Source: Chitinophagaceae bacterium UBA2467
Lineage (GTDB): Bacteria; Bacteroidota; Bacteroidia; Chitinophagales; Chitinophagaceae
Direction of reading: 5' to 3'
NCBI GenBank assembly: GCA_002342205.1
Contig: DDPN01000143.1
Location: 1 to 5,373 of the forward strand
DNA: 5,373 bases
In this document: positions 1 through 5,373 of the stretch, one piece after another
How the letters are laid out: each line of letters begins with the position of its first letter
Numbering within the stretch: the first letter of the stretch is position 1
Translations under genes and position numbers: made by a program
The notes under the pieces: generated by a model
The model's input: only the letters and a program-made list of their open reading frames with translations
What the model was told of the DNA's origin: nothing
Database searches by the model: none

Positions 1-128
1 ACTTTCAACTCACGATTCTCATAACCAAGAATCACACAGTCTACCGATACAGCAATATTGAAATACTCCTGGTGACTTATTTTCTCTGTTTCGGCATTTT
101 TTAACCGAGTAATAACTCTTTCCGGCAT
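1..128 (-). CDS. Nudix-domain protein, probable NrtR/AraR-like transcriptional regulator (N-terminal fragment)
   Basis: Only the first 42 codons are in the window; the gene runs off the left edge. It was found by reading the complement from the ATG at 128-126, and the frame stays open to base 1. The fragment begins MPERVITRLKNAETEK, and at about residues 28-43 it has the pattern SVDCVILGYENRELKV. Strand-opening text of this kind (V-D-x-[IV]-[IL]-x-[GF] followed by a short acidic turn and L-K-V) is typical of Nudix-fold regulators in Bacteroidota, which join an N-terminal Nudix domain to a C-terminal winged helix and sense sugars or NAD-related metabolites. The Nudix box and any DNA-binding domain are outside the window, so a plain Nudix hydrolase remains possible. 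An in-frame TAA, which is also the amylase stop, lies four codons upstream and fixes the start. There is no Shine-Dalgarno sequence. The 9-bp gap to the amylase suggests one operon, and control of the amylase is inferred from that. Confidence 0.72.
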   Translation of the reverse strand, partial: MPERVITRLKNAETEKISHQEYFNIAVSVDCVILGYENRELK

Positions 129-137
129 ACTAATTGG

Positions 138-413
138 TTAATGAATGACAAAACGAAGTGTCTTTGTAGTACCCGCTACTGTACAACGAATAAAATAATT
201 ACCAGCAGGAAGGCTTTGCAATTTTTGTTGCAGTGCGATTCGTTGAACACCACTATTTAATTGACCACTGTAAAGAAGGCCAAGATTTTGTCCCGCTACA
301 TTGTATAGTGTGGCTTGCACCAACCCGGCAGCTGGCATTTCAATATATAAATCCATTGCCGCCGTTCCAGTAGTAGTACGATTAACCAAGTTGGGTAATA
401 GTTTTACCACCAA
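138..413 (-). other. T9SS type A sorting domain (C-terminal) of the amylase
   Basis: Residues about 877-967 follow a Gly/Ser linker at 864-871. They show the features of a type A C-terminal sorting domain: an opening LLPNLVNR (in place of the usual PNP), a central beta hairpin ATLYNVAGQNLG, then LPAGNYFIR and the terminal strand TLRFVIH. In known T9SS cargo this domain directs passage through the outer membrane and is usually removed, with release or attachment to surface lipopolysaccharide. The T9SS machinery genes are not in this window, so its presence in the genome is inferred. Confidence 0.9.
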
Positions 414-3041
414 ACTTGAAACAGGATTTCCACCCCCGCCACTTCCTCCGCCACTATTTGTGATATTTCGGTTGACATACACTTTGTATTCTCCTGGTTG
501 TAGTAAGATAGACTGTCCACTTCCTGTAGCAGTAAAAGTGCTGCCGGTGAAATAATCATACCAGGTTCCGGCATTAGGAAATGTAATGGAAGCTTGTGAA
601 GCAGCTACATCAAAATTTCCTAATACCATAATATTGGAAGTATCCGTAGTGAGTTGCAACCACTTAAAGGGTCCATTGAAAGAATGAACAACTCTATCAG
701 AATAAAAATTGTTTTTGTATAGAGGATGCTGACGTAATTGATTCAGCTTACTGTACACAGTGAATAAAGCTGCACGATCTGGAACCTGCTGATAATCCCA
801 CTTTATTGGTTTATTAGAAGTACGACAGTTGTTATTAACGGTTCCATCTGGGCAATGATTGATAGAATAGTCATACCCCAGTTCTCCAAATTGCCAAATC
901 ATACGTGGACCTGGAATCATCATGCCAAACGCCGCCGTTAATTCCATTCTCTTTAATGCGGTAGAAAGACTACGAATGTTATAACTACCCAATGAATTAC
1001 CAAATTGCAACGCTTTATACATCAAACGCTCTTCATCATGGCTTTCCATGTATCCAACTAAATGAGGCTTTGTCCAGCCACGCGCTGTGAAGATATTCCC
1101 ACTGAAATTTGAATTAGGTAAAAATCCCATTGCAGCTTCCTGAAAATTATAAGTATTATTTCCCCATAGTAACATGCCGTAATTAGAGAGTTCGATTTCT
1201 TCAGTATTGTCTGCAAAGTGTTCAAGAATTACATAGCTGCCTGGCGATTTCAATTGCATGGTATCATAATAGCGCTTCCAAATCGCAACACGACTTGCAT
1301 CATATCGTCCCCATGCCGCTACATCAGAACCAGTATTTACCTGCGTAAATCCTTTAGAAAGATCAAATCGGTAGCCGTCCACTTTGTACTCTTTCAACCA
1401 ATGTTCCATTACGCGGCTACTGAAATAACGTGTTGCTAAACTTTCATGATTAAAGTCATTGAACACATTAAAGGGATGACGAGCCGTTTCGTTTAACCAA
1501 GGATTATTGGCTGCGGGTTGATTACTGGAACTGTTCCAATAAAGCGCGGCCAATGGGTTGTTGCCCGTAGTATGATTCAATACCATATCTAAAATCACAG
1601 CAATTCCACGCCGATGACAACTGTCGATAAATGCTTTCAATGTATTCTTGGGTCCATAATATTTATCGGGCGCTAAAAAATAGGCAGGATTATAGCCCCA
1701 ACTTTCATTGCCATCAAACTCATTGACAGGCATCAACTGAATGGCATTAACACCAAGACGCTGCAAATAAGAAAGCGTATCGCGTAATGTTTTCCAATCG
1801 TGATTAGCTATATAATCACGCAATAACAACTCATAAATAATCAAGCCTCTTTTATCGGGGCGAGTAAACGTAGGTACACTCCAACTATACGTGGGTTCAC
1901 TAGTTTGTAACACACTTACAATACCCGTTGTTCGTCCTGTTGGGTAAGGCTTCAAACCCGGAAATGTGCTACTAGTAATATACTGATCATTCCAGGGGTC
2001 CAATACTTTTTCAGCATAAGGATCACCCACTTTCAATGTGCCATCTACCAAATACTGAAAAGCATATTCCGTTGCCGGCGTAAGTCCAGTAATTCGTAGC
2101 CACCAATAATTTCCATCTGGTGTTTTATTCATAGCATAGGCAGATTGTTCTTGCCAATTACTATTGGGAAAATCTCCAATTACAGACACTCTTGATTTTC
2201 CAGGAGCGTATAGCACTAAAACCACGCTGGTATTACCCGCTTCATAATTAATTCCATCACGAACACCAGCAGGAAGCGGCGCTGTAGTGACTCCGCCACT
2301 CACAAAAAAGCGTAGTGTGTCACGCTTGGTAACTGAACCAGCAATCGCTTCGGCAATCATAACTTGATCTCCTGCTGTGTTAATGACAGCGTTAGCTGAT
2401 AATGTAGTTACATTACTACCCGACTGAAGTTGGGTCCCATTATAAAAAAGCTTTAACGACGAAGCCGTTGTACTGGTAATTGCAGTAAGAGGTAGCGATT
2501 GCCCGATTTGTAAATTGAGGGGCTCGGGAGTTAAAACAGAGGTAGGCTGATAGGGTGGATCTGAAAAACGAACCTGCAACTCCGATGAATAAACAGGGAT
2601 ATACATATCAGATCCGTCCGTATTTGTTTGCTTGAGCGAGCCATTTCCATTTCTAAAAAGAATAGCAATCTTTAAAATAGTTTCATTGGCTGGAACACCG
2701 TAAAAAGCACGGATATTAGAAATATCATAACGCCACTTATTATTACCCAGCGAGGTAGCCTGTAATCCAGCGATGAGCTGTCCCCATGGATTTTGAGATC
2801 CAAACTTTACATATTTCCAATCGCTTGCTGAAGTACTAAGATTAGTAATTACACCGGTATGAACATACACATCACTGGTGTTGGAATAATTGTTTAATCC
2901 TCTATTTCCTTTGGTGGCATCAACTACAATAGAAATATTATCTGCCTCTTTGGCAAAAGAGGGGGTCCAGGTTAATAGTTGAGAATACGAAGAAAGTACA
3001 GACCCAAGGGTCAATAGTGCAAGCAGGAGACTCCTTTTCAT
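138..3041 (-). CDS. T9SS-exported GH13 alpha-amylase-family glycosidase with CBM48-like module
   Basis: A 967-residue extracellular or cell-surface enzyme predicted to hydrolyse alpha-glucans such as starch, glycogen or pullulan. Visible parts are: signal peptide 1-20; beta-rich N-terminal module about 22-152; Ig-like module about 165-248; CBM48/isoamylase-N-like module about 256-360; GH13 barrel about 395-780; C-terminal beta domain about 786-858; GGGSGGGG linker 864-871; T9SS type A sorting domain about 877-967. The GH13 signature regions are present. Region I is DMVLNH (485-490). Region II is GYRFDLSKG with nucleophile D560. Region III is ILEHF with acid/base E607. Region IV is ESHDEER with transition-state stabiliser D669. 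All three catalytic carboxylates are intact, so it is probably active. The GH13 subfamily, and therefore amylase versus pullulanase or cyclomaltodextrinase activity, cannot be settled by eye. The ATG is the only one after an in-frame TAG upstream. The gene is first in a probable operon with the Nudix gene and divergent from ligA. Confidence 0.93.
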   Translation of the reverse strand: MKRSLLLALLTLGSVLSSYSQLLTWTPSFAKEADNISIVVDATKGNRGLNNYSNTSDVYVHTGVITNLSTSASDWKYVKFGSQNPWGQLIAGLQATSLGNNKWRYDISNIRAFYGVPANETILKIAILFRNGNGSLKQTNTDGSDMYIPVYSSELQVRFSDPPYQPTSVLTPEPLNLQIGQSLPLTAITSTTASSLKLFYNGTQLQSGSNVTTLSANAVINTAGDQVMIAEAIAGSVTKRDTLRFFVSGGVTTAPLPAGVRDGINYEAGNTSVVLVLYAPGKSRVSVIGDFPNSNWQEQSAYAMNKTPDGNYWWLRITGLTPATEYAFQYLVDGTLKVGDPYAEKVLDPWNDQYITSSTFPGLKPYPTGRTTGIVSVLQTSEPTYSWSVPTFTRPDKRGLIIYELLLRDYIANHDWKTLRDTLSYLQRLGVNAIQLMPVNEFDGNESWGYNPAYFLAPDKYYGPKNTLKAFIDSCHRRGIAVILDMVLNHTTGNNPLAALYWNSSSNQPAANNPWLNETARHPFNVFNDFNHESLATRYFSSRVMEHWLKEYKVDGYRFDLSKGFTQVNTGSDVAAWGRYDASRVAIWKRYYDTMQLKSPGSYVILEHFADNTEEIELSNYGMLLWGNNTYNFQEAAMGFLPNSNFSGNIFTARGWTKPHLVGYMESHDEERLMYKALQFGNSLGSYNIRSLSTALKRMELTAAFGMMIPGPRMIWQFGELGYDYSINHCPDGTVNNNCRTSNKPIKWDYQQVPDRAALFTVYSKLNQLRQHPLYKNNFYSDRVVHSFNGPFKWLQLTTDTSNIMVLGNFDVAASQASITFPNAGTWYDYFTGSTFTATGSGQSILLQPGEYKVYVNRNITNSGGGSGGGGNPVSSLVVKLLPNLVNRTTTGTAAMDLYIEMPAAGLVQATLYNVAGQNLGLLYSGQLNSGVQRIALQQKLQSLPAGNYFIRCTVAGTTKTLRFVIH
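2982..3041 (-). other. Sec signal peptide of the amylase
   Basis: Residues 1-20 have the classic layout: a basic start (MKR), a leucine-rich hydrophobic core (SLLLALLTLGSVL) and a small-residue end (SSYS). Likely cleavage is after S20, leaving Q21 as the new N-terminus; Gln at this place is frequent in exported Bacteroidota proteins. There is no lipobox cysteine, so this is a signal peptidase I substrate and not a SusG-type surface lipoprotein. Sec export to the periplasm is the required first step before T9SS transfer. Confidence 0.9.
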
Positions 3042-3063
3042 ATGAAAGCGATTTCGGCGAGTT

Positions 3064-3071
3064 CGAATATA
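3064..3071 (-). promoter_or_regulatory. Candidate -7 element of the amylase promoter
   Basis: On the complement this reads TATATTCG, one mismatch from the Bacteroidota -7 consensus TAnnTTTG. It sits 22 bases before the amylase ATG and would give a leader of roughly 15 bases. I found no convincing TTTG-type -33 element at the right spacing, which would be compatible with an activator-dependent promoter but is weak evidence for one. Confidence 0.25.
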
Positions 3072-3081
3072 CTAATATGTA

Positions 3082-3111
3082 TTTAAAACACATTAAGCAT
3101 TTGTAATTTTA
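3082..3111 (+). promoter_or_regulatory. Candidate ligA promoter (Bacteroidota type)
   Basis: TAATTTTA at 3104-3111 matches the Bacteroidota -7 consensus TAnnTTTG except at the last base. TTTA at 3082-3085, 18 bases upstream, is one base off the -33 element TTTG. Transcription would begin near 3117, giving a leader of about 14 bases. In sequence this AT-rich, such matches arise easily by chance. Confidence 0.3.
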
Positions 3112-3130
3112 GGATAGCTTAGCGCCCAAT

Positions 3131-5227
3131 ATGTACACCAAGGAGCAAACTGCAGCGTGGCAAGAAGCCACCCGTGAATTACTGGACCGTCTTTCCAAGG
3201 GAATTGATAAGCAATCAGTCAACTCGCTTCGGGGTGTATTGCGATTTCATGAATACCGTTATTATGTGTTGAATGATCCACTAATTGCCGATGCAGAGTA
3301 TGATCGCCTGTATAAAGCATTGGAGAAAATTGAACAACAAAATCCTGAAATAATCACGCCGGATTCTCCGACCCAACGAGTGGCACTTGGCTTAACGAAA
3401 GATTTTCCAACTGTTCAGCATTTAGTACCCATGTTATCGTTAGATAACTCATATAATGCCGAAGATTTGTTGGACTTTGACCGAAAAGTAAAAGAAGGAG
3501 CCCAACTAGATGAAATCGAATATTGTGTAGAACCCAAATTTGATGGTGGAAGCATTTCGCTGATTTATGAAAATGATATGTTGGTGCGTGCAGCTACCCG
3601 TGGTGATGGTGTAGCTGGCGATGAGGTCACTACTAATATTCGGCAGATCCGCTCAGTACCTCTTTCAGCAGCTTTTTCATCGATAGGAATTGAACAAGCA
3701 GAAATAAGGGGTGAAGTGCTAATCAATAAAGACAATTTTAGCCGCTACAATGAGAGTCTGATAGAAGAAGGACTTCCACCATTGGCAAATCCCAGAAATG
3801 CAGCAAGTGGAACTTTACGATTGAAAGATCCAAAAGAAGTAGCGAAGAGAAATCTGGAAGTATTTGTATATCATCTTAGCTTTTTTACATTGAAAAAAGA
3901 AGGAGCCACCCCTTCTACATTACTAACACACGCTAACACGCTACAACTATTATGGGACCTGGGTTTTAGAAGTCCTGAAAAGGAAAAAAAAGTATTTAAA
4001 GGAATTGCTGCTGTTATTGATTACTGTAAAGAGTTTGAAGAAAAAAGAGATAATCTCCCCTATGAAATTGATGGCATGGTGATTAAAGTGAACTCTATTC
4101 CACTACAAGAAAAATTAGGAATGACTTCACATCATCCCCGCTGGGCCGTTGCATTTAAATTCAAAGCAAGACAAGCAACTACTCGTTTAACGGGTATTGA
4201 ATTTCAAGTTGGAAGAACCGGAGCCGTAACACCCGTTGCAAAATTAGAACCCGTTGCAGTAGGTGGAGTAATAGTATCCAGCATCTCTGTGCACAATCAA
4301 GATTATATCCGTGAAAAAGATTTGCGCATTGGAGACCAGGTATTAATTGAGCGAGCCGGTGATGTTATACCGCAGATTGTAAAATCACTGGCAGATGTTC
4401 GTACAGGAAATGAAAAGAAAATTACTTTTCCTACCAAATGCCCCGTTTGCTCCAGTACGTTACATAAAGAAGAAGAGGAAGCGGTTTGGCGTTGTATCAA
4501 CTTGGAATGTCCCGCACAGGTTGCAGAAAGAATTATTCATTTTGTGAGTAAAGACGCCATGGATATTCGTGGACTTGGAGAGGCGAACGTGCGAAAATTT
4601 ATTGAGTTAGGCCTATTAAAAGATATCCCTGGTATTTACTCATTGGATTTTGAAAAGATCAGTCAGCTGGAAGGCTATGGCAAAAAGTCTGTAGATAATT
4701 TAAAAGCCGCGATTGAGGGCTCAAAGCAACAACCGCTGCATCGTTTAATCTATGCACTGGGTATCCGATATGTTGGAGAAACTACAGCAAGAACGCTTGC
4801 ACAAGCTGTTCATCATTTAATTGACTTCCGCACACTTTCGCTAGATCAATTACAAGAACTAGAAGATGTGGGAACAAAAGTTGCAGAAAGCATTTATAGT
4901 TTTTTTCAAAATGGGGGCAACATCGCGCTGATTCAACAACTGGAAAAGGCGGGCCTTACATTGCTAAATACAAAAAAAGAAATTGTCACTGATGGCAATT
5001 TATCAGGCACAACTTTTTTGTTCACGGGTACATTGACCGCACTTAAAAGAAGTGAAGCAGAAGAATTAGTAAGAGCGCAAGGAGGACAGATCTTATCTGG
5101 CGTAAGTGCAAAACTAAATTATCTCGTAGCCGGTGAAGAAGCTGGGAGCAAGTTAGAAAAAGCAAAAAAGATTAATTCGATCCGCATTATTAGCGAATCA
5201 GAATTTCTGCAATTGATTGGAAAATAA
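3131..5227 (+). CDS. ligA: NAD-dependent DNA ligase LigA
   Basis: Cytoplasmic enzyme that seals 3'-OH/5'-phosphate nicks using NAD+, releasing AMP and NMN; essential for joining Okazaki fragments and for repair. The 698 residues are slightly longer than the usual 660-690. The NMN-binding Ia domain is at about 33-85, with Y44, Y45 and the DAEYD motif at 54-58. The adenylation motif EPKFDGG has the AMP-accepting lysine at K136. Other nucleotidyltransferase motifs are EIRGEVLI (191-198), EIDGMVIKV (312-320) and AVAFKFKA (339-346). The OB-fold holds GRTGAVTPVA (361-370). The zinc finger uses C437, C440, C455 and C460. Helix-hairpin-helix repeats span about 475-600 and a BRCT domain about 622-698. 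All key residues are present, so it should be functional. It is about 18 residues longer before the Ia domain than many homologues. The ATG is the first after an in-frame TAG at 3110-3112, so this extension seems real. It appears to be transcribed alone. Confidence 0.98.
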   Translation: MYTKEQTAAWQEATRELLDRLSKGIDKQSVNSLRGVLRFHEYRYYVLNDPLIADAEYDRLYKALEKIEQQNPEIITPDSPTQRVALGLTKDFPTVQHLVPMLSLDNSYNAEDLLDFDRKVKEGAQLDEIEYCVEPKFDGGSISLIYENDMLVRAATRGDGVAGDEVTTNIRQIRSVPLSAAFSSIGIEQAEIRGEVLINKDNFSRYNESLIEEGLPPLANPRNAASGTLRLKDPKEVAKRNLEVFVYHLSFFTLKKEGATPSTLLTHANTLQLLWDLGFRSPEKEKKVFKGIAAVIDYCKEFEEKRDNLPYEIDGMVIKVNSIPLQEKLGMTSHHPRWAVAFKFKARQATTRLTGIEFQVGRTGAVTPVAKLEPVAVGGVIVSSISVHNQDYIREKDLRIGDQVLIERAGDVIPQIVKSLADVRTGNEKKITFPTKCPVCSSTLHKEEEEAVWRCINLECPAQVAERIIHFVSKDAMDIRGLGEANVRKFIELGLLKDIPGIYSLDFEKISQLEGYGKKSVDNLKAAIEGSKQQPLHRLIYALGIRYVGETTARTLAQAVHHLIDFRTLSLDQLQELEDVGTKVAESIYSFFQNGGNIALIQQLEKAGLTLLNTKKEIVTDGNLSGTTFLFTGTLTALKRSEAEELVRAQGGQILSGVSAKLNYLVAGEEAGSKLEKAKKINSIRIISESEFLQLIGK

Positions 5228-5229
5228 CT

Positions 5230-5373
5230 TTAACTAATCAACCCTTTTTGCAACAAATACTCTGCAATTTGAATAGCGTTGGTAGCAGCTCCTTTTCTCA
5301 GATTATCAGACACAATCCAAGCATTCAACGTTCGTGGTTGGGTTTCATCACGACGAAGTCTTCCTACAAAAAC
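5230..5373 (-). CDS. asd: Aspartate-semialdehyde dehydrogenase (C-terminal fragment)
   Basis: The last 47 codons plus the TAA stop (5232-5230 on the complement); the gene continues past the right edge. The fragment contains VFVGRLRRDE, then LNAWIVSDNLRKGAATN and IQIAEYLLQKGLIS at the end. The NLRKGAATNAxQIAE pattern is the well-conserved C-terminal block of aspartate-semialdehyde dehydrogenase, which makes the recognition firm despite the short length. The enzyme reduces L-aspartyl-4-phosphate with NADPH to L-aspartate-4-semialdehyde. That is the branch point to lysine/diaminopimelate, threonine and methionine, so it also supplies the cell wall. The catalytic cysteine and histidine lie outside the window. 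It converges on ligA with a 2-bp gap. Confidence 0.9.
   Translation of the reverse strand, partial: VFVGRLRRDETQPRTLNAWIVSDNLRKGAATNAIQIAEYLLQKGLIS

Larger units (their letters stand above)
3042..3130. promoter_or_regulatory. Divergent promoter region between the amylase and ligA
   Basis: This 89-bp AT-rich region must hold the start signals for both the amylase (leftward) and ligA (rightward). Neither start has a Shine-Dalgarno sequence at a normal distance: the AGGA at 3111-3114 is 16 bases from the ligA ATG. That fits the usual Bacteroidota pattern. An imperfect palindrome ATAC-N6-GTAT lies at 3069-3082 and overlaps the best leftward -7-like element, so it could be an operator. In-frame stops at 3110-3112 (for ligA) and further upstream for the amylase confirm both starts. 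Confidence 0.6.

Noticed and set aside
129..137. Possible terminator or promoter between the amylase and the Nudix gene
   Set aside because: The gap is only 9 bp (CCAATTAGT on the coding strand), with no hairpin or promoter elements; read-through is the simpler explanation.
301..555. 84-residue open frame on the plus strand inside the amylase
   Set aside because: It lies antisense to the T9SS sorting domain and linker of a strongly supported gene. Its proline run is the complement of the Gly/Ser linker codons, and it resembles no protein family.
1218..1439. 73-residue open frame on the plus strand inside the amylase
   Set aside because: It is antisense to the catalytic core (around D560 and E607), with no recognisable domain or start signal; a shadow of the real gene.
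3984..3991. Run of eight A within ligA as a possible phase-variation or slippage site
   Set aside because: It simply encodes E-K-K codons in a charged stretch, the frame is intact, and such runs are expected at this base composition; nothing suggests programmed slippage in a housekeeping ligase.
4303..4500. 65-residue open frame on the minus strand inside ligA
   Set aside because: It is antisense to the OB-fold and zinc-finger region of ligA and has no family resemblance.
5162..5251. GCAAAAA at 5162-5168 and TTTTTGC at 5245-5251 as a terminator stem
   Set aside because: The arms are 7 bp, almost entirely A-T, and 76 bases apart, so the pairing would be weak and is not terminator-like.

Overview
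The window looks like chromosomal DNA from a member of the Bacteroidota, possibly a Chitinophagaceae-like environmental lineage; the family-level guess is weak. Four things support the phylum. The amylase ends in a type IX secretion (T9SS) type A sorting domain, a system confined to this phylum. The DNA ligase carries the KFDG-G-SISL version of its active-site motif that I associate with Bacteroidota. There are no Shine-Dalgarno sequences at sensible distances. The base composition is moderately AT-rich. I see no mobile element, RNA gene, CRISPR array or frameshifted gene.

Layout, left to right. (1) 1-128, minus strand: the first 42 codons of a Nudix-domain protein, probably an NrtR/AraR-like Nudix transcriptional regulator; the rest lies off the left edge. 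(2) 138-3041, minus strand: a 967-residue multidomain secreted GH13 alpha-amylase-family enzyme. It has a signal peptide, an N-terminal beta-rich module, an Ig-like module, a CBM48-like module, the catalytic barrel, a C-terminal beta domain, a Gly/Ser linker and the T9SS sorting domain. Only 9 bp separate its stop from the Nudix start, so the two are probably co-transcribed. (3) 3042-3130: an 89-bp divergent promoter region. (4) 3131-5227, plus strand: a complete NAD-dependent DNA ligase, ligA. (5) 5230-5373, minus strand: the last 47 codons of aspartate-semialdehyde dehydrogenase (asd), convergent with ligA and separated from it by 2 bp.

Functionally there are two parts. The left part is a small alpha-glucan unit: an exported amylase and a likely sugar-responsive regulator, which I infer may control it. 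The right part is housekeeping: replication and repair ligation, and the aspartate-family amino acid / diaminopimelate pathway. I found no clearly undescribed system. The points most worth a second look are the amylase-Nudix pairing, the unassigned N-terminal modules of the amylase, and the very tight ligA/asd convergence.
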